From Gilliamella sp. B3022 (GTDB lineage Bacteria > Pseudomonadota > Gammaproteobacteria > Enterobacterales > Orbaceae), in NCBI RefSeq assembly GCF_028751545.1, contig NZ_CP071867.1, positions 779,306 through 843,305 of the forward strand: 64,000 nucleotides of DNA, in the 5' to 3' direction. The notes below the pieces were generated by a model. That model did not search any database. It was not told the origin of the DNA and was given only the letters and a program-made list of their open reading frames with translations. Of the stretch, positions 47,881 to 57,827 are shown piece by piece; position 1 is the first letter of the stretch, and each line of letters opens with the position of its first letter. Both the position numbers and the translations under genes were made by a program.

Positions 47881-48711
47881 TCATTTTCCTGCTAGAGCAT
47901 CAATTACAGCTTGTTTTGCCCGTTCAGAAAGATCTTTGCCTGTCCAAATTTTAAATTGAGCATTTGCTTGCCCGATAAACATCTCTCGACCTGAAATTGA
48001 TTCCCAACCAGCTTTTTCAGCTTCTTGTCTGAATCGAGTATTATAGGGCGTATATACGATATCATACGCAATACCTTTACCTTTAAACCATGCTTGTTCA
48101 TAAGGTGTTTGCTCTTCAAATTTACCTGTCATACCCAATGGAGTCGAATTAATAATTATTTGTGCTTCTACTTTACTTCTATCTTGCCATGTAACGGTTT
48201 TAAGATTGAACTCATTTGCTAACGATTGTGGTAAATCATCAACAATATCAGTGACAGTAATATCTGTATAACCGAGATCTTGTAATCCAACTACTGCTGC
48301 TCGTGCGGCCCCCCCCGCCCCAAGTAATAAAACTCTTTTGTATTCGGCTGGCAAATTCTTTTCTCTAAGTGGTTCCATAAAACCAACAATATCCGTATTA
48401 TCACCACAAAGCTTATCGCCATCCCAATAAACTAAATTAGCTGCCCCCGCTTTTTTTACATGCTCTGTGACTTCATCTAAATAAGGAATAATTGTCTGTT
48501 TGTGTGGGATAGTGACACATAATCCACGTATATTTAATAATCTTACAGATTTAAATAACGTTGGAATTTCTTCTGGAGGAGTAGGAAATGGAACTAAAAC
48601 AGCAGCAATACCATAATCTTGAAATGAGGTAGTATGAATAAGTGGACTCATACTGTGACCTAAAGGATAACCGATAATACCGTATATACTATATGGCTTA
48701 AACTGACTCAT
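47881..48711 (-). CDS. shikimate/quinate dehydrogenase-like protein
   Basis: 276 aa of the AroE superfamily. YGIIGYPLGHSMSPLIH binds the acid; catalytic K71 (CVTIPHK) and D107 (GDNTD) are present; the dinucleotide loop is GAGGAARA (131-138). The family end QANAQFKIWTGKD is similar to YdiB. After the second strand, where NADP-specific AroE has an Asn-Arg-Thr type motif, this protein has D155 (TVTDIVDD), so NAD+ preference is inferred. It may be the quinate/shikimate dehydrogenase of the cluster or a divergent biosynthetic AroE; canonical AroE is not in the window. Confidence 0.82.
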   Translation of the reverse strand: MSQFKPYSIYGIIGYPLGHSMSPLIHTTSFQDYGIAAVLVPFPTPPEEIPTLFKSVRLLNIRGLCVTIPHKQTIIPYLDEVTEHVKKAGAANLVYWDGDKLCGDNTDIVGFMEPLREKNLPAEYKRVLLLGAGGAARAAVVGLQDLGYTDITVTDIVDDLPQSLANEFNLKTVTWQDRSKVEAQIIINSTPLGMTGKFEEQTPYEQAWFKGKGIAYDIVYTPYNTRFRQEAEKAGWESISGREMFIGQANAQFKIWTGKDLSERAKQAVIDALAGK

Positions 48712-48966
48712 ATAATCTCCTTGAAAGTTGAAAAATCAAAAGGCATAAATAAAATCTTAATCCTAATTATTAAAACACATTTATTATAAAATTGAATCAT
48801 TTTTTCTAAAATTACAGAAGAAGTTAAGATTTTGTTTTATAATAATTTGTTTAATTTATAAAAAATAATTCCTACTCTATCAAAAGAATATTTTGAACAG
48901 AATTTAACTTTTTAATTTTTCACTGTTTCAAGGTAATATTTTGACATCTCAAATAGCAAGATAATT

Positions 48967-49878
48967 TTAGCGGCCAAAAATAGCATCATCACTATGCTCA
49001 ATTAGGAAATGATAAAACTTTTGTGGTGCAGGCAATAAAGGTCTATTTTTCATTGTTGCAATGAAAATATCTCTTTTTTGATAACATTTATTCATGGGAA
49101 CAAGAGTAACATTAAATTCTTCAGGAATAAGTACTCTTGGCATAATGCCTATACCATAATTTATGGAAGCCAAACCCATCATGGCACTTTCTGTTTCAAC
49201 ATGACAAGCAATATTGGGTTGCAAACCCGTTTTAGTTAACATATCATCTATCACAGTTTTTATACCGTTTTTTTCATTAAAAAGAATTAGAGGTTCATGA
49301 ATCAATTCTTTTAAATCAAGTTTTTTACGTTTAGATAAAGGATGATCATTAGAAATAATAAAAACAAGTTCTTGCTTAGTTAACTTTCGAAAGTGAACAT
49401 CGGGTTCATTTTGTAAATGAGAGCAAATTCCAATCTCATACTTTTTTTCTCTAAGTCCTTCAATAATATTTTGTGATGTCCCTTCATAAAAAGAAAACGT
49501 AATGTCGTTATTTTCAGGTTCAGCTAAAAAAGCTTTAATGATTTTAGGGATATAATTTGAGCTAATGGAGTAGATAAAAGCCAACCCAATATGTCCATGG
49601 GAAACATTGAGCAATTCTTTAACAAATTGTTCACCTTCCGATAGTGCATTTAATGCTTGCTCAACATAGGTTAAATATTGTTTACCTTCTTTAGTTAACT
49701 CTACATTTCGGCCTCGTTTTTGAAACAATTTAATTCCAATTTCCTTTTCAAGTTCTGAAATCGAATGGCTTAAACTTGGTTGACTAATCGAAAAATAGTC
49801 CGAAGTAGATGTGTAATGTTGAGTTTTTGCAAGCAATTGGAAATATTTTAATTGTTTCAAATTCATATAGTCAAACAT
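48967..49878 (-). CDS. LysR-type transcriptional regulator
   Basis: 303 aa: N-terminal winged helix-turn-helix (NLKQLKYFQLLAKTQHYTST then YFSISQPSLSHSISELEKEI) and a periplasmic-binding-like effector domain with GHIGLAFIYSISSNYIPKII and LVFIISNDHPLSKRKKL. The regulon cannot be read from sequence alone; it lies directly upstream of, and in the same orientation as, the dehydrogenase and the rest of the ydi-like cluster, so control by an aromatic-pathway acid is plausible. The start at 49878 has AAAG close upstream; a second ATG at 49866 would drop four residues. Confidence 0.85.
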   Translation of the reverse strand: MFDYMNLKQLKYFQLLAKTQHYTSTSDYFSISQPSLSHSISELEKEIGIKLFQKRGRNVELTKEGKQYLTYVEQALNALSEGEQFVKELLNVSHGHIGLAFIYSISSNYIPKIIKAFLAEPENNDITFSFYEGTSQNIIEGLREKKYEIGICSHLQNEPDVHFRKLTKQELVFIISNDHPLSKRKKLDLKELIHEPLILFNEKNGIKTVIDDMLTKTGLQPNIACHVETESAMMGLASINYGIGIMPRVLIPEEFNVTLVPMNKCYQKRDIFIATMKNRPLLPAPQKFYHFLIEHSDDAIFGR

Positions 49879-49998
49879 TCTTTAATGATTTATACCCAAG
49901 ACAGTATAGGATAAATATTTATTAACACAATATTTGTATTTGGGTTTTATTTGAATGACATTTACTTAAACTTATTTTAAGCTTACATAAGATAATGC

Positions 49999-50027
49999 TT
50001 GAGAATTTGTGTATAACAGCGTATACT
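49999..50027 (+). promoter_or_regulatory. sigma-70 promoter of rpmB-rpmG
   Basis: TTGAGA (49999-50004) and TATACT (50022-50027) are 17 bases apart, near-consensus at both boxes. The predicted transcript starts near 50034 and has a leader of about 140 bases, unusually long for a small ribosomal gene here. Confidence 0.7.
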
Positions 50028-50172
50028 TCGCTACCTCATTATTGTGGGTGTAGTGTGAGAGGTTAGACTGCTTCTCAGATAGAACTGCAGCAAACTAAAA
50101 GCCTGACGAGGTTAATTCCATTAACATATTACGCCCAAGGCTTAAGCATAGAAATTTCGGAGAATTATTGAC

Positions 50173-50409
50173 ATGTCACGAGTATGCCAAGTAACAGGAA
50201 AAGGTCCTTTAGTGGGAAATAATCGTTCTCATGCGATGAATGCTACTAAACGTCGTTTTCTACCAAATCTTCAAACTCACCGTTTCTGGGTTGAGAGTGA
50301 AAAACGTTTTGTAAAATTGCGTATATCTGCTAAAGGTATGCGAACTATCGATAAAAAGGGTATTGATGCAGTTTTAGCTGAACTTCGTGCCCGTGGTGAA
50401 AAGTACTAA
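50173..50409 (+). CDS. rpmB: 50S ribosomal protein L28
   Basis: 78 aa, equal to E. coli L28. [36 protein letters not shown] and [19 protein letters not shown] are diagnostic. TTTCGGAGAATT supplies the ribosome binding site. rpmG follows after 15 bases; the pair is a conserved operon. Confidence 0.98.
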   Translation: MSRVCQVTGKGPLVGNNRSHAMNATKRRFLPNLQTHRFWVESEKRFVKLRISAKGMRTIDKKGIDAVLAELRARGEKY

Positions 50410-50424
50410 TAAGGAAACCCTATC

Positions 50425-50592
50425 ATGGCAAAAGGTGTACGCGAAAAAATTAGATTAGTTTCTTCTGCTGGTACAGGTCATTTTTATACCACTAGCAAAA
50501 ATAAAAGAACTATGCCTGAGAAAATGGAAATCAAAAAATACGATCCCGTTGTTCGTCAGCATGTTATTTATAAAGAAGCTAAAATTAAATAG
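50425..50592 (+). CDS. rpmG: 50S ribosomal protein L33
   Basis: 55 aa, the E. coli length: [40 protein letters not shown] and [14 protein letters not shown]. It has no zinc-binding cysteine pairs (C- form), so it does not need zinc. AAGGAAACC precedes the ATG. Ends in a strong terminator. Confidence 0.98.
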   Translation: MAKGVREKIRLVSSAGTGHFYTTSKNKRTMPEKMEIKKYDPVVRQHVIYKEAKIK

Positions 50593-50605
50593 TTATCTAA
50601 TAAAT

Positions 50606-50635
50606 AAAAAAACCCAGCAAATGCTGGGTTTTTTT
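50606..50635 (+). terminator. rho-independent terminator of rpmBG
   Basis: AACCCAGCA pairs with TGCTGGGTT in a GC-rich stem, with flanking A and T runs extending it, and seven T residues follow. It lies 14 bases after the rpmG stop. Confidence 0.92.
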
Positions 50636-50795
50636 ATATCATTATATAAAATTCTCTTAATATTATTTGTAATAAATTATGCAATATATTTTATTTATCT
50701 AGGATGAGCAAAAGACGGATAATTCATTTCAAATATTAAAGAATATAAATTATACCTGTTTAAGTAAAATAAATTATTTATTAAAATTTTACAAA

Positions 50796-50826
50796 AAAAA
50801 AGCTTCAGTAAAACTGAAGCTTTTTT
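50796..50826 (-). terminator. terminator of gltP
   Basis: AAAAAAGCTTCAGT (50796-50809), loop AAA, ACTGAAGCTTTTTT (50813-50826): a perfect 14-bp stem about 18 bases after the gltP stop, T-rich on the minus strand. Confidence 0.85.
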
Positions 50827-50844
50827 AAGAAAATAGTTAATACG

Positions 50845-52167
50845 TTATTTTAAATAGTGTTGTTCATATACTTTTGCTTTTTTATCATCAAAAGCATGTT
50901 CCCAACGAGCAATAACAATCGCTGCTAATGCATTACCTACAACGTTAACAACAGTTCTACCCATATCTAAAATACGCTCTACCCCCATAATATAACCAAT
51001 ACCCTCAAGTGGAATACCTACACTACCAAGGGTTGCAGATAAAACAAGAATTGAAGCACCTGGTACACCTGCTATGCCTTTAGAAGCAATCATCAATGTT
51101 ATAACAATAATAATTTGATCTAGAATAGTTAAATCAATATGAAATAACTGAGCCAAAAAGATGACCGTAATACTTTGATAAAGCGTTGAACCATCGAGAT
51201 TGAAGGAATAACCAGTTGGAATAACAAAACTTGTGATCGATTTTGGAGCACCATATGCTTCCATCTTTTCAATAATTTTGGGTAATGCCGTTTCAGAACT
51301 GGCTGTTGAAAATGCTATGACTAACTCTTCTTTTAATATTTTTAAAAGGGTAAAAATATTAAATCTACAAAGTTTACATACAAGTCCTAATACTACTAAT
51401 GTGAAAATAATCATTGCTGAATAAACAGTTAAAATTAATTTAAACAACGGTAGAAGAGATTCAAATCCATATTTAGCAACTGTTACTGTGATGAGCGCAA
51501 AAACACCAATTGGCGCATAACGCATAATCATATTGGTTACTTTAAACATGGTGTCAGATACCACTTTTAAGAAGAAAACAAATGGTTCACGTTGTTTATC
51601 TGGTAACGACATTAAACCTAAACCGAAAAAGACACAGAAAAAGATAACTGGCAAAACAGCGCCATCAGTCATAGCTTTGAAGATATTAGCTGGGATCATA
51701 TCTAGTATCATCACAATCAAACCATGAGGTTTTCCGCTTAATTCTTCTGCGGCTTTAGTATATTTAGTGATATCTGTCGTTGCTAAGGTTGTTGAATCAA
51801 TTCCCGCACCAGGTGCAAAAATATTTCCCCACAAAAGCCCTAATAAGATGGCAATCGTGGTGATAATTTCAAAATAGAGAATTGTTTTGAAACCCAATGT
51901 TCCTAATCTTTTTGAACCACCAATACCTGCAATGCCTAAAGTTAGAGTACTGAGTATAATAGGTAATACAATCATTTTAATTAAACGAATAAAGATATCA
52001 CCTGCTGGTTGAAAAATGTTAACTATCGAAAATTGATAGTATGAATGTAAAGGATGGCTTGGGACAGAAAGTTCAAATAAATAAGCGCCCATCGCTACGC
52101 CTAGTATCAAAGCAATTAAAATTTGCCATGCAAGATTCGTTAAGATTTTCTTTAAAAAAAATGACAT
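50845..52167 (-). CDS. gltP: dicarboxylate/glutamate:cation symporter (DAACS family)
   Basis: 440 aa (E. coli GltP 437). The DAACS features are present: serine-rich re-entrant loop AFSTASSETALPKIIEKM, the SFNLDGSTLYQS motif, ASKGIAGVPGASILVLSATL and GVERILDMGRTVVNVVGNALA with substrate-binding Asp and Asn. Eight membrane segments are predicted. Imports glutamate or aspartate, or C4-dicarboxylates in close relatives (DctA); the choice of GltP is by overall length and pattern. It lies 75 bases behind gyrA, beyond gyrA's terminator, with an AAAGGA ribosome binding site. Confidence 0.85.
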   Translation of the reverse strand: MSFFLKKILTNLAWQILIALILGVAMGAYLFELSVPSHPLHSYYQFSIVNIFQPAGDIFIRLIKMIVLPIILSTLTLGIAGIGGSKRLGTLGFKTILYFEIITTIAILLGLLWGNIFAPGAGIDSTTLATTDITKYTKAAEELSGKPHGLIVMILDMIPANIFKAMTDGAVLPVIFFCVFFGLGLMSLPDKQREPFVFFLKVVSDTMFKVTNMIMRYAPIGVFALITVTVAKYGFESLLPLFKLILTVYSAMIIFTLVVLGLVCKLCRFNIFTLLKILKEELVIAFSTASSETALPKIIEKMEAYGAPKSITSFVIPTGYSFNLDGSTLYQSITVIFLAQLFHIDLTILDQIIIVITLMIASKGIAGVPGASILVLSATLGSVGIPLEGIGYIMGVERILDMGRTVVNVVGNALAAIVIARWEHAFDDKKAKVYEQHYLK

Positions 52168-52200
52168 TTAATACTATTCCTTTTCTGGATTTTATAAATA

Positions 52201-52230
52201 AAAAAGGATTAGTTATAACTAATCCTTTTT
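52201..52230. terminator. perfect 30-bp palindrome, gyrA terminator
   Basis: AAAAAGGATTAGTTA (52201-52215) is followed at once by its exact complement TAACTAATCCTTTTT (52216-52230). It lies 12 bases after the gyrA stop on the minus strand, with the T-run at its end. It separates gyrA from gltP. Confidence 0.85.
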
Positions 52231-52242
52231 GATAATTAAAAA

Positions 52243-54939
52243 TTATTCTTCGGACTCCAGAGCTGAATTCTGCCGTTCCTCATCTTGAGAAAAATCAGAT
52301 TCACTTTCCTCATCCTCAGTTTCAGCTATTCTCTGTAATCCAACCACTTTCTCGTTATCTGCTGTACGAATAAGCATAACACCTTGTGTATTTCGGCCAA
52401 CGATACTTACTTCTGATACACGGGTACGTACAAGCGTTCCAGCATCAGTGATTAACATAATTTGATCCGTTTCATCAACTTGAACGGCACCAACGACTTC
52501 ACCATTTCTTTCACTAACTTTGATAGAAATCACTCCTTTGGTTGCTCGTGATTTAGTTGGATATAATTCTTGTTGTGTACGTTTACCGTAACCGTTCTGT
52601 GTTGCGGTTAAGATCGCGCCATCACCACGAGGAACAATAAGTGAAACAACTTTATCATTACTATCAAGTTTGATACCTCTAACCCCTGCTGCTGTTCGTC
52701 CCATGCAGCGGACTTTATTAGCTGGGAAACGAACAACTTTGCCATTAGCAGAAAATAACATAATGTCTTCAGTAGTTGAAAGCAGAGTAACCTCTTCATC
52801 CTCACTTTCAATATCCTCAACAACATTATCATCATTAAGTTCTTCATCATCGCAAACAGCAGAAGGATCATTACTTGTTAGATCAATACCAATTAATTCA
52901 TCATCATCACGTAAATTAATTGCGATAATACCACCACTTCTAGGACGGCTAAATTCAATTAATGAAGTTTTCTTAACTGTACCTTGTGCAGTTGCCATAA
53001 ATACACAATGTTCATCATCAAATTCTCGGACTGGTAGAATTGCAGTAATTCGTTCACCTGCTTCAAGTGGTAATAAATTGATAATTGGACGTCCACGTGA
53101 ACCTCTACTTGCTTCAGGTAATTGATAGACTTTCATCCAATATAACCGTCCACGGCTTGAGAAACAAAGAATAGTATCATGTGTATTTGCTACTAGTAAT
53201 TTTTCAACAAAATCTTCTTCTTTGATTTTGGTTGCAGATTTACCTTTACCACCTCGACGTTGCGCTTCATAATCAGATAAAGGTTGGTATTTTACATAGC
53301 CTTGGTGTGAAAGAGTTACAACAACATCCTCTTGAGCAATAAGATCCTCAATATTAATATCAGCACTGCTTGCTGTGATCTCAGTTTTTCTTGCATCTTG
53401 AAATTGATCACGAACCGCTTCAAGCTCTTCACGAATCACTTCCATTAAACGTTCTGGACTAGCTAAAATATGTAATAACTCACTAATTTGAATAAGTAAT
53501 TGTTTATACTCATCCAAAATCTTTTCATGTTCTAGACCCGTTAAACGATGTAGACGAAGATCTAAAATAGCCTGTGCTTGTGCTTCTGATAGGTAATAAT
53601 AACCATCACGAATACCAAATTCTAGTGCTAAATCTTCTGGTCGGGCAGCATCATTACCCGCTTTTTCGAGCATTGCTGCTACATGACCAAGCTGCCAAGC
53701 TTGAGATAATAATTTACTTTTAGCTTCAACTGGTGTTGATGCAGCGCGAATTAATTCGATAATGGGATCAATGTTAGCTAGCGCAATAGCTAATCCTTCT
53801 AAAACATGAGCTCTTTCACGAGCTTTACGTAATTCATAGATAGTTCTACGAGTGACTACTTCACGTCGATGAAGCACAAAGGCTTCAATCATATCACGTA
53901 AATTTAAAAGTTTAGGTTGCCCATTATGTAAAGCTACCATATTGATACCAAAGGAGACTTGCAATTGAGTCAATGAGAATAAGTTATTTAATACAACCTC
54001 AGCGACAGCATCTCGTTTAATTTCAATAACAATTCGCATCCCATCTTTATCAGATTCATCACGCAGTGCTGAGATACCTTCAACTTTTTTGTCTTTGACT
54101 AATTCTGCTATTTTTTCGATCAGTTTTTTCTTATTAACTTGATATGGAATCTCATTAACAATGATTGTTTCACGTCCAGTATGATCATCAACTTCGATAG
54201 TTGCTTTAGAACGAATATAGATAATACCACGTCCGGTTCGGTAAGCATTTTCAATACCCTTTCGGCCATTAATTAAAGCGGCAGTAGGGAAGTCAGGCCC
54301 ATGAATATGTTCCATTAATCCATCGACTGAAATATTTTCATCTTCAATAAAAGCAAGGCAACCATTAATGACTTCAGATAAATTATGAGGAGGGATATTA
54401 GTTGCCATACCCACTGCGATACCTGAAGAACCATTGATTAGTAGATTAGGAATACGCGTTGGCAATACATCAGGGATCATTTCTGAGCCGTCATAGTTTG
54501 GAGAGAAATCAACAGTTTCTTTATCAAGATCAGTCAATAACGCGCCTGCAAACTTTTGCATACGTATTTCAGTGTAACGCATTGCTGCAGCCGAATCACC
54601 ATCAACAGAACCAAAATTGCCTTGACCATCAACTAACATATAACGTAATGAAAATGGCTGTGCCATACGTACGATTGTGTCATATACAGCAGAGTCACCA
54701 TGCGGATGGTATTTACCAATGACATCCCCAACGACACGAGCAGATTTTCGATAAGGTTTATTCCAATCGTATCCGGCTTCATGCATGGCAAAAAGGACCC
54801 TTCTATGGACCGGTTTTAAGCCATCGCGTACATCAGGTAAAGCACGCCCAACAATGACAGACATTGCATAGTCAAGATAAGAGGATTTTAGCTCATCTTC
54901 AATATTAACGGGGGTTATTTCTTTGGCTAGTTCGGTCAT
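52243..54939 (-). CDS. gyrA: DNA gyrase subunit A
   Basis: Breakage-rejoining subunit of gyrase, which introduces negative supercoils with GyrB. 898 aa (E. coli 875). The 5Y-CAP domain has [20 protein letters not shown], with Ser and Asp at the positions of E. coli S83 and D87, the quinolone-sensitive state, and the catalytic Tyr in [10 protein letters not shown]. The GyrA box QRRGGKGKS opens the C-terminal beta-pinwheel. Between DLTS (about residue 688) and DIMLFS (about 723) there is an acidic insertion of about 30 residues ([20 protein letters not shown] within it) not found in the E. coli protein. The C-terminal tail is acidic, as usual. Confidence 0.97.
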   Translation of the reverse strand: MTELAKEITPVNIEDELKSSYLDYAMSVIVGRALPDVRDGLKPVHRRVLFAMHEAGYDWNKPYRKSARVVGDVIGKYHPHGDSAVYDTIVRMAQPFSLRYMLVDGQGNFGSVDGDSAAAMRYTEIRMQKFAGALLTDLDKETVDFSPNYDGSEMIPDVLPTRIPNLLINGSSGIAVGMATNIPPHNLSEVINGCLAFIEDENISVDGLMEHIHGPDFPTAALINGRKGIENAYRTGRGIIYIRSKATIEVDDHTGRETIIVNEIPYQVNKKKLIEKIAELVKDKKVEGISALRDESDKDGMRIVIEIKRDAVAEVVLNNLFSLTQLQVSFGINMVALHNGQPKLLNLRDMIEAFVLHRREVVTRRTIYELRKARERAHVLEGLAIALANIDPIIELIRAASTPVEAKSKLLSQAWQLGHVAAMLEKAGNDAARPEDLALEFGIRDGYYYLSEAQAQAILDLRLHRLTGLEHEKILDEYKQLLIQISELLHILASPERLMEVIREELEAVRDQFQDARKTEITASSADINIEDLIAQEDVVVTLSHQGYVKYQPLSDYEAQRRGGKGKSATKIKEEDFVEKLLVANTHDTILCFSSRGRLYWMKVYQLPEASRGSRGRPIINLLPLEAGERITAILPVREFDDEHCVFMATAQGTVKKTSLIEFSRPRSGGIIAINLRDDDELIGIDLTSNDPSAVCDDEELNDDNVVEDIESEDEEVTLLSTTEDIMLFSANGKVVRFPANKVRCMGRTAAGVRGIKLDSNDKVVSLIVPRGDGAILTATQNGYGKRTQQELYPTKSRATKGVISIKVSERNGEVVGAVQVDETDQIMLITDAGTLVRTRVSEVSIVGRNTQGVMLIRTADNEKVVGLQRIAETEDEESESDFSQDEERQNSALESEE

Positions 54940-55037
54940 AACACCATATTCTCTTATTAAATTAGGTCATCAAAATAGCTTGTAATTATAGCATAAAATT
55001 CGTTATTAATGCAGGACTATACTGTTTTTATTTCAAC

Positions 55038-55625
55038 TTATTCATGTTGAATAAACAAAGTATTTTCAATTAATTGGCATAAACAATTTAAAATCATGGC
55101 ATGCATTTCATATGCCATTACTTTTTTGTAAGATGGAACTCTTATTTCAATATCATTTTGACCTAGTAAGCCAATAACTTCACCACCATCAAAGGCAGTT
55201 AAAGCTACAATTTTCATATCTTTAATCACTGCTTCTTGAACAGCACGAATAATTGAACGGCTGTTACCTTGGCAAGTCAATACGATCAAAATATCACCGC
55301 GATGACCCAAAGCTTGTATTTGGCGAGCATATACTTCTTCATGATTAGCAATTGCACTCAATAATACATTATCCGATACCAAAGCTATAGCGGGTATGCT
55401 GGGCCTTTCTATATTAATACTGGTAATTAATCGAGAAGTAAAACTTTGTACATTTGCAGCTGATGAACCATTGCCACAACTCATAATTTTATTACCATTA
55501 AGTAAACCTTGAACAATAATGCTTGCCGCTTTTTCAATTGATGTACCTAAAGACTCAGCCATTACAATTTGAGTTTGAATACTCTCAGTAAAATAATTTT
55601 TAATTAAATCTTGCACGTTTTTCAC
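55038..55625 (-). CDS. diaA: DnaA initiator-associating protein DiaA
   Basis: 195 aa (E. coli 196), a SIS-domain protein that forms a tetramer and helps DnaA assemble at oriC. QDLIKNYFTESIQTQIVMAE, IMSCGNGSSAANVQSFTSRL, GDILIVLTCQGNSRSIIRAV and HAMILNCLCQLIENTLF are conserved. It follows yraN by 7 bases in the lpoA-yraN-diaA group, as in E. coli; dolP, the next E. coli gene, is replaced by gyrA here. Confidence 0.94.
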   Translation of the reverse strand: MKNVQDLIKNYFTESIQTQIVMAESLGTSIEKAASIIVQGLLNGNKIMSCGNGSSAANVQSFTSRLITSINIERPSIPAIALVSDNVLLSAIANHEEVYARQIQALGHRGDILIVLTCQGNSRSIIRAVQEAVIKDMKIVALTAFDGGEVIGLLGQNDIEIRVPSYKKVMAYEMHAMILNCLCQLIENTLFIQHE

Positions 55626-55632
55626 CTAAAAA

Positions 55633-56001
55633 TTAAAACGCATTAATAATCCATTTTTGGTTTTTGCCCGTAATGGCAAAAATATCAAATCTAAATTCTG
55701 TATCATCAATATTCATATTTTCTGACAACATCCAGAGTTGTGCCGCTTGCTTAATTTTATTTTGTTTACTAGATGTTACTGTCATTTCAGCATTACCAAA
55801 ATTAGCATTTTTTCGATAACGGACTTCAACAAAGACAAGACATTGTTTATCACGCATAATCAAATCAATTTCGCCTAAACGATACTGGCTATTTTGAGCA
55901 ATAAACAAAAGTCCCTGTTTTAGTAAATATTGACAAGCAATGTCTTCATAATACTTGCCAATTTTTTTGTTATTCTTGTGAATTTGATTTAGATGACACA
56001 T
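55633..56001 (-). CDS. yraN: UPF0102 family endonuclease-like protein YraN
   Basis: 122 aa from ATG 56001 (E. coli 131). The restriction-endonuclease-like pattern GEIDLIMRDKQCLVFVEVRYRK is intact (catalytic E, D and E-x-R), preceded by KIGKYYEDIACQYLLKQG. Role unknown. Its start overlaps the end of lpoA by 32 bases. A GTG at 56040 has a better ribosome binding site (AAGGATCAAT) and would add 13 residues; I leave the start open between the two. Confidence 0.86.
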   Translation of the reverse strand: MCHLNQIHKNNKKIGKYYEDIACQYLLKQGLLFIAQNSQYRLGEIDLIMRDKQCLVFVEVRYRKNANFGNAEMTVTSSKQNKIKQAAQLWMLSENMNIDDTEFRFDIFAITGKNQKWIINAF

Positions 56002-57805
56002 GGGTATATTGTTGCCAAGATAAAGCACGAGTGACTTCACATTGATCCTTCGTCGATAATTCTCCTGTCATACCATTTAAAAAGTCAGTTTGATAGGAAT
56101 TGATTTGATTAAAGCGATTTGCGAGTCTCCATGCATCTATCCCCATTGCATATAAACGCATTAATGAATAATTTTTCTTGATATTATGAGGGATCATTTC
56201 TGACACATTATCAGAATAATTAACGATCATTGGGATTTCAGCATACTCTGTATGATTCATATCATAATTAAAATCCTCTGAAGCATTCGCCACATGACTT
56301 TTAGAGCTTGTGTAGATCATAAGTGATGATGAATTACCAACTGTTCTTCCTGCTGCCATATCAATCATTGGTTTTATAAGAGTTAGTTCATCGTATGAGG
56401 CATAAATATAGACAGCGTCAAAATTATCGGATTGATCTTCTGTATTATTTGTTAAAATCGGCGTTCCAGTAAGTGTTATCCCAACATCACGATTCATACC
56501 AGAACTTAATGTACTTTTATTACCAAAATATTGGACATAAGCTTGTGAGCTATCAGATGATAATTCAGACCATTTTTTGGCAAAACTTTGAGCCACACGT
56601 TGACCGAGATCATTTTGAGGAACAAGCAATAACGGCTTTAATTTGTTTTGCGCATAAATATGATCTGCTGCATCTTGTGCTTCATCTTCTGGTGATAATG
56701 CGAAATAACACATTTTACTCGCTGTGGTGGAACTATTATCCACTTTATTTAATGCTAAAACAGGTAAAGAAGGAGATAATTGTTTAATCTTAATCACTTC
56801 ATCTTTCAATAAGGGGCCAACTATCAATTCTACATTTTGTTCCTTAGCTTGTCTTAGAAGTACATCTATTTCGGTACTTGTTGTATCAAGTAAAACTATA
56901 CTTTGTTGTGGCTCTTGTGGAAAAAATTTAATAGCATCAAAATAACCTTGTCGAATAGTATCACCAAAAATACGTGATGAACCTGTTAATGGTAATAATA
57001 ATGCTACTTTTTTAGCATTAGCATCATCAACATTTAATACTGGTTCTCCAGTTAATACAGAAATAATATTTTTAGCAGGATGATCTGGATATTGTATTAA
57101 CCAATCATTTACAGCCTGTTTTAATAATTGGCTCTGTTTTTGTACTTTTTCTGCAATAATTTCGGGTGTATCATCTTCTTGTGTTTTTAGTTCTATACTA
57201 TTACGCTTATAAGCATCAGTTAGATTAATCCAACCTTGTAAGGTTATTTCATCTTCATAAACTAAAATGGCATTAATATCTTTAGAACTTAATTTACTAA
57301 AAAATTTCCATGTATCATTTAATAATTGTTTTTTCTGGTTTGCTGGGATATATTTTTCTAATTCAATATAATCATGGGCTTGTCCATTAACATCTCTATT
57401 TTTTTCATCCAAACTTAATTTAATAAAGTAGTAACGGTATAATTGTGAATTAGTTAATTCATCAGAATTTAACTGTTTGATATTAAATGATTTGCCTGAT
57501 TTTACGGCAATTTCACCTTGCAATAATAATTTTTCTTTTTGTTGTTTATCATTGAGATCAGAAGATAGTTGAGATAATAAATCCTTTGCTTGAGAAACTT
57601 TATTTTCTTTAATTAATGCCTGAATAGCTAATAAATGCCAATTGGTTTTAACATTTCCAGAACTTTGATCCGCGAGAGATAGATAATAACTAGAACTTTT
57701 ATTTCCATCATAATCATTAAGTTGAGCTTGATTACTTGGGCATCCAGTTAAAAATGTCAATAATGTAGATATTAATATTGTATAAAAGAAATTTTTTAAA
57801 TTCAT
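55970..57805 (-). CDS. lpoA: penicillin-binding protein activator LpoA (outer-membrane lipoprotein)
   Basis: Outer-membrane lipoprotein that reaches through the periplasm to stimulate PBP1a. From ATG 57805 it has 611 aa, with a lipoprotein signal (FFYTILISTLLTFLTGC, lipidated C22). The N-terminal TPR-like domain covers about residues 40-240, and the C-terminal half is a periplasmic-binding-protein-like fold (KVALLLPLTGSSRIFGDTIRQGYFDAI). A GAGTAGG site precedes this ATG; the longer frame back to 57904 overlaps rlmM and would hide the lipobox. Operon rlmM-lpoA-yraN-diaA. Confidence 0.91.
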   Translation of the reverse strand: MNLKNFFYTILISTLLTFLTGCPSNQAQLNDYDGNKSSSYYLSLADQSSGNVKTNWHLLAIQALIKENKVSQAKDLLSQLSSDLNDKQQKEKLLLQGEIAVKSGKSFNIKQLNSDELTNSQLYRYYFIKLSLDEKNRDVNGQAHDYIELEKYIPANQKKQLLNDTWKFFSKLSSKDINAILVYEDEITLQGWINLTDAYKRNSIELKTQEDDTPEIIAEKVQKQSQLLKQAVNDWLIQYPDHPAKNIISVLTGEPVLNVDDANAKKVALLLPLTGSSRIFGDTIRQGYFDAIKFFPQEPQQSIVLLDTTSTEIDVLLRQAKEQNVELIVGPLLKDEVIKIKQLSPSLPVLALNKVDNSSTTASKMCYFALSPEDEAQDAADHIYAQNKLKPLLLVPQNDLGQRVAQSFAKKWSELSSDSSQAYVQYFGNKSTLSSGMNRDVGITLTGTPILTNNTEDQSDNFDAVYIYASYDELTLIKPMIDMAAGRTVGNSSSLMIYTSSKSHVANASEDFNYDMNHTEYAEIPMIVNYSDNVSEMIPHNIKKNYSLMRLYAMGIDAWRLANRFNQINSYQTDFLNGMTGELSTKDQCEVTRALSWQQYTHVSSKSNSQE

Positions 57806-57827
57806 ACACCTACTCTCTTGTAATTTG

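Noticed and set aside
52670-53125. 151-codon open frame antisense to gyrA
   Set aside because: Serine-rich shadow of the gyrA codons on the other strand, no ribosome binding site, no known domain.
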